Shown here one piece after another: positions 11,502-24,365 of a stretch of 38,289 nt of DNA. The translations under genes and the position numbers were made by a program. How positions within the stretch are numbered: the stretch's first letter is position 1; each line of letters begins with the position of its first letter. A model generated the notes under the pieces. The model saw only the letters and a list, made by a program, of their open reading frames with translations. It searched no databases and was not told where the DNA came from. Source of the stretch: Lindgomyces ingoldianus. Taxonomy: Eukaryota > Ascomycota > Dothideomycetes > Pleosporales > Lindgomycetaceae. The stretch is from assembly GCF_010093535.1 (NCBI RefSeq), contig NW_022985181.1:319461-357749 (forward strand), read 5' to 3'.

Positions 11502-12294
11502 ATAATACTTATGCTATAAAAATTTAGATAATTACTAAAGAAAAGATTAACAACATTAACTAGACTATATAAGTAAAGTATATAAACACTTATTACTATA
11601 AATAATAAATTTACTATATTAATAATAATAACTACACTGCTAGTTACTACTAAATAAAAACATTATAATAAAAGCATTATATAGGTATTAGGTGTTTATT
11701 TTATTTTTTTATAGTAATAAAAATTTCTTGTTAGAAGGTTATACTTAGTTGTATTTTATTTAAATTAGTTTTAAATTAGTTTTAAATACTTCTTAAATAC
11801 TATAAATAAAAACTATTAGACTATAAAAAAAAGTTGTATAATCATTTTTATAAATTATTCTATCTTAGGTTGCTTAGAACCTATCTAAAGGGTCTTTGTA
11901 TTAGCTCGAACCCTAACTTAACCTTGTTCTATGCAGTTACCTTTATTCCCCTAAGTATTTAGTTGCACCTCTTCTCTTAGCTAGCTTAGTAGTTTTCTAA
12001 TATCCTTTTGTACAAGACCTATAGGTGTTAATAGAATTCCTAGGTTATTAAGTCCCCACGCACTCCCATATGCCTCTGAGTGGATTCCTACCGCATTCGG
12101 ACCCATTGTCTTGCCTGCGCCGTTACAATATTTATATAAGTTGTACAGATAATTATTTGATAGTTATTATGTAATTTTAGCAAAAAATTAGTTAATTTAC
12201 AGTTTATGTTTAGGTTTGTACGCGTGAAGGGAAAATTGTTGTGTTGCTAAGGAATTCCACCGACTTTTGCACCAGATAGATCCTCTTACACTAG
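11502..12294. other. Intergenic region downstream of the PKS-NRPS gene
   Basis: The left part (to about 11880) is A/T-rich with no gene. From about 11880 to 12127 the composition is nearer normal. Read on the minus strand this patch begins TGTAACGGCGCAGGC at 12127, which could be the edge of another LTR, but I see no partner copy. From 12128 the sequence is AT-rich again, and it becomes gene-like just before the stop codon at 12295. Confidence 0.4.
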
Positions 12295-15200
12295 TTACGC
12301 TAACTCACGCTTCCTTACAATGTTAGGCAGGACTCGCGTTTCGCCATCCAGATCTATAAACCATTCCACTAGTTCCTCGCTCATACTAAGCTTTCTCGCC
12401 CTCTGAGTCCAGTTCTCAAGCGCGATCTTCTCAATCCTCCGCCCACACTTCTTAGTAAGAAAATCTGCAAGCTCGTGCACCGATACCTTCATTGAACCAC
12501 AAATATGCAAGTACGTAACACCTTCGGACCATTCGCAGAAAACATCGCGCACTATCGTCCTCGCAGCTGTATCCACTGGCACGATATCGAAACACCCAGT
12601 CAAGGTCTTGAGGGTGGGGACAGCTCCTATCTTCAACGAATACTGAACTAAATTTTGGAGAACGTCATTCTTTGGAATATCAGGTACTTTGTCGCGCGCC
12701 TGTATGACCCAGTAATCATGGTTAATGATACTAGTGGGGCGATGAGTGACGACTGGGATTCCCAGTTGTGCATGTGTGTTCTCCAATAGAACTTCGCAAA
12801 CCCATTTGCTAGCTAAATAACCGTCGGTGCTATCAGGTGGTTCGTGCCCTGCTACTGAGATCTCTGGGAAGGATGTGAGAGACATGAACTGTGCAACACC
12901 GGCAGAGGATACATAGTGGAAAGGAATCCGCCGTCGTGAGGCTAAACAAATGAGCTCTTTCGTTGAAGAGATGTTTGGAGTACGTAGTGAGGCGTAAGGC
13001 TGGACAAAAGATACTGCGGCGCCATAATGAATGATGACATCGACTGTGCAGCAAAGATTTGTGAAGATGTCGCTGGAAAGGCCAATTCGGATTTCCGAAA
13101 GATCTCCTTTGTGAACTGTGACTTTGTGGCTGTGGATAACATGCCCGGGCAGCTTCTCCACTGATCTCACTGCAACACAGTGGATCGATGTGATTTTAGG
13201 GGCCTGCAGCAAGCAACCAAGAATCGAGAGACCGAGAAAACCTGTCGCGCCCGTGAGAAGCACCACAACGCCATCCTTGGCTTTTAAAGCCCTGGTAGGT
13301 TCTTGGATAGGAGGCTCAATGCCTGTAAGCGAAGTTTCGGCTTCCCAGTCAATGCTTGTGTCAGTGAGATGAACTTTGCAGTCGTAGGTGTTTGTAACAC
13401 AATTAAGAGTGGCAGCGGCCATTCCTGTTATTGTAGGGTTTCTGAGCAAGTCTCGGAGGCCAAGATTAAGTTTCATCCTTTGCCGTAACTTCTCGAGGAC
13501 CTTCAGTAACAGTATGGAGTTACCACCAGCTGAGAAAAAATCCATCGTCACAGATAACCTAGTAGGATGTAACGTTTTCGTCAAGACTTCTTCCCAAATC
13601 TCAACTATAGTCTCCTCAATGGAAGTAAGTGGTGTGGGTGATTCGGCGGATTCGGCGGCCTCAGGTAGTGGTATGACTTGGAGCGCTTGAAGATCGACTT
13701 TTCCGTTCCCCGATAGTGGCAAAGCCTTTAACTCTACTACTCTGGCTGGCCGCATGTAGGTTGGTAATGGAAGAGTTTCCATCATCTTCGCCAGTGAATG
13801 TTGGGCAGTAGCAGGGCAGCCTTTCTGTAAAACAAAGAACGCTGCGAGATATGGACTTTCTGCTTGCCTGAGGACAGTGGCGCATTCCGACACGACGCCT
13901 TTCGATGTCCTCAATATTGTATTGGAGACATCCATCAAGTCAACTCGGTTCCCTCTCAACTTAATCGAATAGTCGCCACTAATGCGCCCTAGAAAGGTAA
14001 CAGAGCCATCTTCATGCATCCGCCCCTGGTCTCTTGTCCTATACGTCCTGTGCCTTCCTACTTGCTCGTGGTTGAGTGAATCACTGTTGGTGATATTTGA
14101 GTAGTCACTGGTATAACCCAGGCTAACTCCGGGACCTGCTATACAAATTTCGCCAATCCAACCAAATGGAAGGGGACGCCCGTCTTTATCCACAACGAAG
14201 ACCTCATAATTTGGCAATGCCGATCCGATAGACACTGGGAACAAGACTTCAGTCGAATGATAAGAGACTGCTCCCATAGAGCAGCAGAAGGAAGCTTCGG
14301 TAGGACCATAGCCATTGACAAGCTCCAGTTCTTTAAGCCCGAGAGCCGCGAAACCCTTAAGGACACTTTCGGTCATGGATTCACCTCCGCAGAACGCAAG
14401 TCGCCATTCGGTCCTTTGGAGGGTATCCGAGCCGTATTGGAACCACAGCAAGTACTCTGACGGAACCCCAAATGTGACATTTATCTTTTCAGTTAGAATG
14501 AGATGAACGATTGCCTCAGGGTCATGGCGGGCGCAGGTCATAATGAGTATACCACCGGAAGTGAATGCGACCAGCATTTCGAAAAGCCAGGCGTCGAATT
14601 CAATGCCACTTTGCTGAAGAACGACAGGCTGAGTCAAAGGAACTTCATGCTTAATAGCAGTAGCCTGTGTCAAAAGGTTGCCGTGAGTCAACACAACACC
14701 CTTTGGAGCGCCGGTCGAGCCACTGGTATGAAGGATAGCCGCGATCGACTCGGGGCCGGAATGGCTGTGTATAATTTCTGATCCAACCGTTTGAATGCTT
14801 ATAACTGGGACATCGAGGATAACTTCAAATTGAAGTCGTCGGGCAGCAAAAAGGGCAGCATTTCCAACAGCCAGTGCAATAGTGCTCTTGCAATTTTGCT
14901 TGATGGTCGAGTTTCGCTCAAATGGGTTTCCGATGTTGATAGGGACATATATGGCCCCAAATTGCCATATAGCCGCGACGGCGCATAAAAGATCTAGTGT
15001 GGGGTCACCGAGTACGCTGACTGCAGTGCCTCTGTCCACATCGTAGGCTAACAGGGCCCTGGTAATGGTATTTGCCTTCTTAAGTAATTGCGTGTAGGTA
15101 ATGCTGTTGCCTCTCCAGTCCTTCGCAGCCAAGCAATTGGAGTAGCGAGATACAACGTTGTCAATGAAGCCATAAATACTCCCTGACAGCTGTGGAACGA

Positions 15201-18200
15201 CCAGGCCAGTTCCTAGCTCCCTTCCTCTTTCTCTTTGCGAGTCTTGAAGATAGTCGATATCTATAACATGTTGATACGGATCTTTCGACGCCGTCGCAAG
15301 AATAGTGATATAGATGTCCGCCATCAATTCCGCATGTTCTACAGTATACAGGTCATCCTGAACGGCGAAGTGTAAAGTTATGTGATGATCTTCATCCTCT
15401 TGAATGGTAAGGACGAGATCTTGAGGTTGAAGTGCGTCCGCAGATGTATTGTATTTCAGGACTGCATCTCCAAGTGTAATATCTCGGGTGAATCCTGAAA
15501 TGTAATTGATGCAAACCTGAACCAAAGGTGTGTGTGAATCATCTCTCTCGATATTGAGTTTTGAGAGTAATATGTCGAACGAGACCGCAGAGTGCTCCAT
15601 AGCCGAAAGAGCTACGAGCTTCGCACGTCGCACAATGTCTGCAAACGAGATGTCATCCTGGAGTTTTAGGCGCAAAGGGAGCAGATTGGTCATGAACCCG
15701 ACTACTCCTGCAAAGCGCTCATTGTGCCGGCTTGAATCACCCATGCCAATGCAAAAATCCGTTGTGTCTGTAAATTTCGATAGCATAGTCTGCAGGACTG
15801 CCAAATGAAAGTGCATCATTGTGACCCCTAGAGACTGACATAGCTTCCGAACTGTCTTGCATATTTCCTCAGACATAGCTCTCTTGTAATTGTGAATAGA
15901 CGGGCAGTTGAGCGGCCTCCTATGCCTTCTTCGGGCAAACGGGAAAAGCGGCAACGGAGCCGGTGCTGGATCAAGTTGATTCTTCCAGAAGTTGATGTCT
16001 TTTTCAGAATAAAGTTGGTCATCATGAGCAAAGTCAAGATATTGCGCTGTGGGCGGGGGTAAGGTATCCACGGAGCTATACATTTGTGCGATATCCCGCA
16101 GCACGATTTGCCATCCTGTCCCGTCAAGGATAATGTGATGATAGCCGACAATGAGATGATGCAGGGCGCTAGACGAGGAGAGGAGTGTAACGGCGATAGT
16201 AATACCGTTCCGGAGATCATAAATATGCTGCCTCTTTCGCTCAAACTCAGGCGTGGAGTTGAAATCGCTCGTGAGTATCTGGTGACTCCATAGGTGACGT
16301 GAAGTGGGCAACACGCTTTGGAGAACTTCTCCTGACTTGTCTTCTACAAATATTGCGGATCGTAGTGATTCATGCCTCTGAAACGCGAACTGGATGGCCA
16401 TCTGAAGCCTAATAGGGTCGATCCGCCCAACGATGTCGTACATCCACGTGCAATTGTAAATGGTCGGGTCATCGAAACAAGCCATCAAGTACCATACGCG
16501 AGATTGCCTCGAAGATAATCTGCCTTGCTTTCGAAATGCTAAATCACCGTTGTTCTGGACACTCCTTTCGCTTGTTGCGGACGACACAGGCTGACCAAAA
16601 GACTCCTCTACACGGACATTTCCTCCTGCCCAGCGGCCGCTAACTTCTGGCTCGTCGCAGGAGGCGATATTAGGAAGATATCGTTGCGGACTGCCATTGA
16701 TATCTTGGTGATGAGATGGAACTATGTCTTCCGGAGGATCGATATGTCTATCGCCACTAGACGTCGCCATATTATGTAGTTGCGCGGCTCTTGTTGGCAG
16801 GATAGCATTTTGACATACTGTAGTGACAAGTTAGCATTTGCTTCTCCATTTATCTTCCCCAACTCACTTTCGTAGGCCGATAGACCACCTAAGATCTTCA
16901 GCACAGATAATCTATGCCCAAAGTCTCTGAAAAATCGGGACGATATCTCTACAGCTATCAAAGAATCTACTCCAAGTTCTACAAGCGGCCTGTCTAGATT
17001 GATGTGATTTAATGGGAGTTGAAGAATCTGCGCAAGCTGGGCAGAAAAGATCGGGAGGACAATATCGAGTGCGTCCTGCTCGTTTGCGGCATTGAGAACC
17101 TGGTGCTGAACCAACGTAACCTTTTCGGATGATTGTGGGTCCTTGTCTCGCTTTCTCACTTTTATTGCCCGGTGATGAGAGAATACCGGATTCTCATACC
17201 AAAATGGTTTTCGAGACCCTGAGGCTGGCCTCAATCCAGTTATGAGCTCGATTGGGTAGCCTGAGTTGGGCCGTCCTGCAATGATTGCCTGGGTGAAGAT
17301 ATTGTGCAGGTCCGCTTCGGAAATTTTCATATAGTCGTACCGTTTCTCCATCGTCTCGATTTGTTCGGGCCCCGCTTTATTCATGTATCCCACGCCAATA
17401 ATCATTCCAAGATCGATTACTGAAGCTGCAAGGCCGCGACTACGCCTTTGGTGTGCTATGGGTGTCATAAACTACGACATAGTTAGCTCGTAGCGGGAGG
17501 GTCATGAGCGTGATGCTATACCATATTTGCGGCAGCATAGTTACTTTGGCCAATATTACCCACGACGCTAGCAAGGGATGAAAGTAGAATGAAGAATTCA
17601 ATATCATCGTCTTTGAGGGCATTGTTCAAGTTGTTGCAGCCAATTACCTTGGGCTGAAAGGACTTTTCCCAGTCTTGAAATGTCATGTTTGCGAAAGTAG
17701 TGTCTGAGAGCACCATCGCGGCATGCGCGACACCACCAACCGGAGGAAGATGGCCATGAAGCTCTTCCAGCATGCAATTCAGCGCATGTCTGTCGCACAC
17801 ATCTAGCGTCCTGATAACAATTGTCGCGCCTGCACGAGTAAGATCTTCACACCAGGTCTTCTGAGGAGACGGGTTTCTGCTCGCCATCACCACATTGCGA
17901 GCACCGGAGTCCACCATCCACCTGCAGATGGAGCGGCCCATATCACCGGTCATCCCAATCAGCAAGTATGTTTTATCAGCTGTGAAAAGAGACCGCGGAT
18001 CAGGTGGGCGAACTATGACTGGCTCTTTCATAGGGCCTATGCAGTCTACGAGTCCTAGTATTGACTTTGGAGACCCCAGTGGCGCTTTGTACACTTCGAA
18101 ATTTGTGTCACTGAACCGGGATATGATATTCTTCAAAAATGGTTTTGCGTTAAACGTTGCTTGTTCGCCTGGATATATAGAATTGGTCGAGACGAGGTCG

Positions 18201-21200
18201 TGTGTACAGATAATCTGGGCTGAGGAAGGAAGGCTTGCCACAATTTGAGTCGTGTTATCCCTTTCACCCTCATTTGCTGAGAGGTCAATGAATGAATCTA
18301 ATCCCGAAGGCAGGCTTGCCTTGATTTGCTGCTTGGTGGAGTGTGGATGGAGAATGACATCTGAATGATAATCATCGCCGGTGACGTCGAAAATTGAAGT
18401 GAAGATTTCAGGTCCGGCTGTTTGATTACTCCAGTTGTTACTCCAGTTGCTGCGCAAGTACTCAGCCAATTGTTTGTTACCGTTGTGGAACAATAACTTT
18501 CTTCCTAACACTTTACCAGCCAGACTATGCCCAATAAGGTAGTAAATGGCATTGACTAAAATGGTGTCATCGCTGGCGTGTGGGTCATATACTTCTATGG
18601 TCCATGATGGCGGGATACTCACCACGCTTTCCTTCGAATGGCTAAAAGCTAGTACGCGATGGGTGCTACTGTTTACAGTGCCGACGACTACAAACAGCGA
18701 GACAGTTTTGCATATGCGTATTGCAAATAAGGATGACTTCCGGATGAAAACGGTCACTGTTGGGTCCCAAGAGCTATCGATCGGTGGTAATACAGCTCTT
18801 GACCCTCAAGTAGAAATGGGTTGCTTGAAGCCTTTGTTATCTCGCCTAATTACTCGCCGAAAAGCATTCAACTGGTCGTTCATCTCTGAGATAGGAAGAA
18901 TCCGAGGTATCATGAGTCGGCCGTCCCTCACGGCAAGTTCCGGCTCAGCAGTCCAGAGTGTGTTAGATTTCGTATGGTGCGCTGTGACTAAGCGGAGAAA
19001 GGCTTCCATAATGAGAGAAATTGTAGTATCGGACTTACAATCCGTGTCAAGTACTTGCATAGCGAGATCTGGCATCTCATTGCTTATGCAACGGACGAGT
19101 CCAACGATCATATTAGAGTATGGATTGTTCGTTTCGCGATCGGTTGTAAGCCACAGGATCGTCCGAGCCCGCCGGACGAGATTTTGGAGCACCCGTAGCG
19201 ACTGAAATGTCATGGATCCGAGAATTGGGCAATCCGAATTTTCAAACAATATGATATGGGGATTAAGTGCAAGATAATCGGCGCTAACATCGTCGAAAGA
19301 GTCCACAATTATGACATGATTGCTAGAACTTTCGAGCATGGCCTGCATCTCCGGCATCAACGAAGTCGAGAATGCCTGCTGTCCTCGGACAATCAATATC
19401 GGAGCATCGGCTAGTGAAGGGTGAGAACACCTTAACGGAGTCCTGATACGTTCAAAGTCGGTGTTGGTGGCTTGCGAGATGATAACTGAGAAGGCGTGGA
19501 GCGAAAGATTAGAGCTGTCGTGCAGTATAGTGTCGGTTCCAGAGAACCCAGTAGACTTTAGTAGATCATTCCATTGATTGCAAGTTAGTTTTGGGCTAAA
19601 GCGGCGTCCATCATCCTGACCAAGCCACCAGCCAGGCAGTCCGCATACCATGAAACCAATCCGGAGTACATCGCCTGAAAACTCGACCATGGCGAGATAG
19701 CCTCCCGGACGTAGTAGTTTGCGAACGTTCCTCATAGTTGCGTTTAGATATCGTGTAGCGTGGAGGACATTTGATGCAATGATAAGATCATAAGTCTCGG
19801 AATTTAGCCCTTGAACGTCGGGGTCTTGCTCGATGTCCAGAGTGCGGTATGAAATTTTGCCAGTCCATTTTCGGAACCTCTCCTGGGCTGACTGAAAGAA
19901 GCCGGAAGAGATATCGGTGAAGGTATACGAAGTGAAGGTGTTCCCGAGGGAGGCTAGGACGCTTGCTGTTGCACTTCCTGTTCCACCGCCAATTTCCAGG
20001 ATATTCATACGTGGGTATCGATGCGCAATCTGGGCGATTCCAGATGATAGGCCAACATTCATAGCCCGAAGTCCGATGCCATCTGTGTATAGCCGGCCTA
20101 GCATTGAGTCTGCGAGCATATGTTCTAACATGTTAGTAGAGCCGCAAACAACATCCGCAATTCTATGTCCAACTGCGGAAATGAGTTGGACATCCACAGA
20201 TTCCGAATATCGAGCAGAGAGATTCTCAATTGTTTTAATATCGTCTTGAAACCATTCCGCTTTGGCGGTCGGGTGCTTGCCCTCCTTGACAGTTGGAAGA
20301 AGGTAATCAATGAAGTCAAATAAAGGACGGTGTTGAGTTGGCACTTCGTAGTCAGCCACCAGGATCCGCAGCTGCTTAAAGAAATATAGTGAAATTCTTT
20401 CGCATGCTTCAACTAGAGCTGTATCCACATCAAAATGCTTGCGGGCGTCATAATCGAGAACAATGCCATTGCTAATACAGGGCTTCCATGCCATTTGGCT
20501 AAACAGCATGCAGTCATCTTGAGGTGGACTGGCGAAGAGTGCAACGCATTTCAGCCCCTCAATTTGTAATTCGGTACGGGATGCGTTTAGCGAAGCGACT
20601 CCTATGTCGCCAACGATAACTGGCGACTGGTTCTCCTGAGATGGAAGGACGGCCGTGATGTCAGATATGATGTGGACGCTCTGAGGTACTAGATCACTAT
20701 TCATCCACGCCAGTGGGTTCAGCCTGATCCTTTCGATATGCTGTGGCAAAAATGGAGCCCAAAGGCTTCTGTTTCATGTTAGCGTGGAATAGTGGAGCAA
20801 AGTAAGCGATTGGATGGTTTACCTATCACCTGGTGCCGCATATGCGACAAGCATTGACTGAAAATACCAGTCGAGAAGTACAGGATGTAGATGAAACCTG
20901 CTCATAGGCTTTTCTGCAGTGACCTGAGCGTGGTGGAGCCTGCGATGTGCTGAAGTAAGCCCTTGAAACATGGCAGCAAATTCCAAACCAATTGTAGAAA
21001 GATGGTGGTAAACGTCTTGGGTGGGAACGCAGCGCAGTCCAGAATAGCTTGGACATGAATAAGGTAGCAGATCTGGCGAAGGTAAGCCGAAACGTATCCG
21101 GACTTTGCCTCGTACCATTCGGCGGAGAGAATGTGAACTTCCTGCCTTTCCTGCGATGCAAGAGAACTCAGCTTCCAGGGTTTTGTCTGCGGAAGCAAAG

Positions 21201-24200
21201 GTATCATCGTGTTCTCCATTTAGCTTTCGCAAAGTGAAGCAAATCTCCACGCCTTGCTGATCATCACCAAGAGACAAAGGAGCTTCGAAGTGTACATCCT
21301 CCAGTACCACCATGTTGATAGTACGGCCCTCCGAGATCACAAGTGATGCGTCGAGTGCCATTGAGCAGTAGGCTGCAGCTGGGAAGAGAATCTCACCCTG
21401 CACCACATGACCTTTGACCCAAGGAATATGCTCGATACGCAAGATGTTCCGCCATTGTATCTGACCATCAAAAACGCTTGTCTGCACGCCCAGTAGTGGA
21501 TGAAAAGGCTGACCAGAGAGACGAAACTCTCTCGAAATTCTGGATTCTCTCCAGTATGACACCGAGTGATCCCAAGGATAGTTGGGGAGGTCTTTTAGCC
21601 TCAGAGGAGGTTTGAAGCCGACGCCTTTGCATGCTCTCCAGAATTTGGATAGATCGATTGAAGGAGGATTTTCAATTGACCAAAGGAATGCGAGCGCTTC
21701 CATGAGAGCGTCAAAGTCGTCTGAACCACGCGCCAGTGTGCCATGGTGAGGAATCGCGCTTCCAGAAGATTTCAGGACTGTGTGGATAATCGGCGATTCC
21801 AGGGCTGGATGCGGACCGATCTCTAGAGCAGCGGGGAACGGTCCATGGTCTTCCATCGCCTGCTCGAGAGCTTCCATGAAAAGCACAGGGTTCACTAAGT
21901 TGTCTAACCAATGCATATCATTCAACGAATCCGAAGCTATATCCATGGGGTATCCATGAACAGAAGATATCCAGGCTGGCCCAGAAGCTGGTTGATATCT
22001 GATGCAGCATGCTTGTAGATCGGTGAGATACTGCGAAGAGTACGCTGACATAAAGGGCGAGTGGTACGCACGGCCTACTCGCAGCATGCGAGCGGATATT
22101 CCTTGAGATTCAAGATACTCCTTAGCATCAGCTAGAGCTTCGGCTTCTCCAGAGACTGTCGTGCTTGACGGGGAGTTGTGGGCGGCGACGAAAATCTTGC
22201 CAACGAATCGGCTGTCCTCGCAAACATTCAACGCTTCGCGTACGCTGCAACTGACTGCCATCATCAATGTTGATTGCTCATCATGCGCGCAGGGTTTTGC
22301 TACAGCTTGGCCCCGATAATAAGCAATCTGTATCGCATCCTCAGCGGACACGCAACGAGCAGCGTATGCCTATGAATAGTGAGCTTAAGTAGTCATTGAG
22401 TAGCTCTTGGCTCACGGCTGCAATTTCCCCGCTGCTGTGCCCAATGACCATATCAAATTGAAGTCCGGAATCATAAAGTACATCGATGAGCCCTATCTGG
22501 ACTGCCGTACATAAGGGTTGAGAAAACGCGGGCTCATGCACTCTACTTTCTACTGGAGCCTTCCTCAACTCATCTGCAATGTTCCATTCAGGGCAACTTG
22601 AGAGTGTGTGGAGAAAATTATCGAGTTTCTGGATTGCACTCGCGAAAGTAGCACAATGTAGAAGCAATGCGCGCCCCATCAAAGGCCATTGAGCCCCTTG
22701 CCCAGTGAAAATGCCAAGGATCCCATGGCCAGTTCCGGAACGCGTCGTTGTCTCTATAGTGGCCATTCGTTGCTGTAGAGAACGTATACTATCGTCTATT
22801 TTCGTGATTAATTCTTCTGTACTCTTTGCAGTCAATGCAACTCTGTTAGAAAATGATGAGCGGTTTTGCGAGAGGGTCCACGCCAGCTTCGAGAGATTGA
22901 TCAATGGCTCTGCGATAAGTAGATCACGATACGATTCGAGGAATTCCCGCAGCGCCCTTGGCGATATTGCTGAGAAGACGAATGGCCCACGAGAATTTAT
23001 GCAATCATCCGCTGGGCAGGTCTTTGAAATCTGGTCATCGATTGATTCCAAGATGATATGCGCATTGGTTCCTCCAAAACCGAAACTGTTTACGCATGCT
23101 CTGCGACGACTCCCGGTTGCAATTCGAGGCCAATTCTGCGCCGTTGTCGGCACGATCAAGTTGTCGGAGAAGCCATATATTGCCGTGTTCAATTGATTCA
23201 GATGCATGTTGGGAGGTATCGTTAAGTGATGAATGGCCAAGGATGCTTTTAAGAGCCCAACAATGCCAGCAGCGCCTTCGAGGTGTCCAACAACGGTTTT
23301 AGCTGACCCAACATAAATACGGGAATTCATTTCTTCACTTTTACCCCCTTGACGTTTAGAGAAGACGGAATTGATCGCTTCTGCTTCCGCTACATCACCT
23401 GCTTGAGTACCTGTACCATGTGCCTCGAAGAATTGACATTGGTCGGCAGGCCAGAGCGGTTCCAGTCCAGTTTTCTTGAAAGTCTCCCTGATGAGCTTAA
23501 TTTGGCTGGTGGCTGAAGGCATAGTAATCCCCGGAGTCCTGCCGTCTGAACTAACGCCTGTCTCACGAATAACGCTTTCAATGTTATCCCCTCGAAGTAA
23601 AGCGTCCTCAAGCCTCGTTAAGACAACAACGACTGCACCTTCTGCCCGAGCATACCCATCCGCTTGTTGATCCCACATCTTGCAATGGGCACTCGACGAG
23701 AGCATGTGGAGATTGGAGGTCGAGATGAACATCTCAGGGCCCAGGATGAGATTGACACCAGCTACGATGGCAACATCGCATTCGCCGTTGCGCAGGCTTT
23801 GTACAGCTAAGTGGACAGCAACGAGGCTAGAGGAGCAGGCTGTATCCAGAGTAATTGACGGGCCTTTCCAGTCGTAGAAGTAAGATATCCGGTTGGAGAG
23901 AATACTGCGTGCAGTTCCGGTGGCATGGTATTGGGATACGTACAATGGGTCCCTCATCTGTATGTCGTAATAATCTGTACCCATTAGGCCGGCAAAAACG
24001 CCGGTGTTCGAGCCGCGCAAGGATTGCATTGGATACCCCGCCGATTCTATTGCTTCGAAGACTAGTTCTAAAAGCAGGCGTTGCTGAGGATCCATTGCCT
24101 CTGCTTCTCGTGGATGAATACCGAAAAACTCGGCATCAAATCGGGAAGGGTCGTCATCACAGAAGTAAGCCGCCCTGACGTTCGAAGTACCATGGTGCTC

Positions 24201-24365
24201 CGGCTTTGGATCGTAGAAGGCATCAGGGTTGAATCGAGCTTGTGGAACTTCTTTTCGGAGGTCGATAGGGTGATGCAGCAGATTCCAAAATCTTGATGGT
24301 GATGACGCTCCCCCAGGAAGTCTGCAACTACTCCCGACAAGAGCTACCGGCTTCCTAGTCACCAT
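12295..24365 (-). CDS. Highly reducing PKS-NRPS hybrid synthetase (internal TGA)
   Basis: This multidomain enzyme would build a reduced, C-methylated polyketide, amidate it with an amino acid and release it. My model has exons 24365-22416, 22369-20823, 20768-17522, 17471-16819 and 16756-12295, giving 3,953 in-frame codons including the final stop. KS: Cys177 (DTACSSS), HGTGT 316-320, His361. AT: FTGQGAQW at 553, GHSSG at 642. DH: His971 and Asp1150. MT: LEIGGGTG at 1423 and YDLIIASNVLHA at 1492. A degenerate ER-like linker follows, then KR (GMTGDMG at 2104, Lys2206, Tyr2243). ACP Ser2418 (LGVDSL). C: HHIILDG at 2672. A: HTSGSTGAPKG at 3142, NGYGPTE at 3280, Lys3485. T: Ser3546. R: TGATGFLG at 3634, Ser3750, Tyr3779, Lys3783. 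The order and length fit fungal PKS-NRPSs of the cytochalasan/tetramate type. No NADPH-binding ER is present; the divergent gene should supply it. An in-frame TGA at codon 1820 (18806-18808), between MT and KR, is unexplained, so function is uncertain. Confidence 0.9.
16757..16818 (-). other. Intron 4 of PKS-NRPS gene (62 bp, ACP-C linker)
   Basis: Read on the minus strand it starts GTATGT, a canonical fungal donor, contains CAACTAC near the 3' end and ends TCTAG. It splits a codon after the second base. Removing it fuses the PKS frame to the NRPS frame without a stop and makes the whole gene divisible by three. The alternative, two separate genes overlapping at 16722-16770, would need the NRPS to start at the ATG at 16770, which lies in a different frame. 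Confidence 0.8.
17472..17521 (-). other. Intron 3 of PKS-NRPS gene (50 bp, in KR domain)
   Basis: Read on the minus strand it starts GTATAG, contains GCTAAC and ends CGTAG. It lies in phase 0 directly after the KR motif NYAAANM. Reading through gives an immediate TAG. Splicing continues the conserved KR C-terminal part (RGLAASVIDLG). Confidence 0.9.
18806..18808 (-). other. In-frame TGA stop inside the PKS-NRPS gene
   Basis: The TGA is codon 1820, in the linker after the MT domain and before the degenerate ER/KR region. The frame is identical on both sides and protein homology continues on both sides, so this is a point stop and not a frameshift. I checked nearby GT donors (starting GTAATT, GTTGAA, GTGAGG on the minus strand) against the AG acceptors that follow. 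Only the weak GTTGAA donor would keep the frame, and there is no branch-point-like word. Neither transition that could create this TGA sits in the CpA context favoured by RIP. Confidence 0.75.
20769..20822 (-). other. Intron 2 of PKS-NRPS gene (54 bp, end of DH domain)
   Basis: Read on the minus strand it starts GTAAAC, has the branch-point-like word GCTAAC and ends AACAG. It interrupts a codon after its second base, just past the DH Asp motif. Reading through would stop at once on TAA. Splicing joins the DH end to the conserved LWAPFLP segment. Confidence 0.9.
22370..22415 (-). other. Intron 1 of PKS-NRPS gene (46 bp, in AT domain)
   Basis: Read on the minus strand it starts GTGAGC and ends CATAG. 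It lies in phase 0 immediately after the GHSSGEIAA motif of the acyltransferase. Without its removal the frame runs into a stop about 25 codons later; with removal the AT domain continues with AYAA and the expected SAEDAI motif. Confidence 0.85.

Noticed and set aside
16722..16770. Two separate overlapping genes (PKS and NRPS) as the gene model
   Set aside because: A 62-bp intron with canonical GTATGT donor joins the two frames exactly, and the length and domain order match single-chain PKS-NRPS hybrids.
18757..18808. An intron that would remove the internal TGA
   Set aside because: The donors GTAATT and GTGAGG break the frame with every nearby acceptor; only a weak GTTGAA donor keeps it, without a branch-point-like word. 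I left the stop unexplained.
12833..24340. Many short open frames on the opposite strand or in other frames within the synthetase gene
   Set aside because: All are shadows of the long coding exons and show no recognisable domains.
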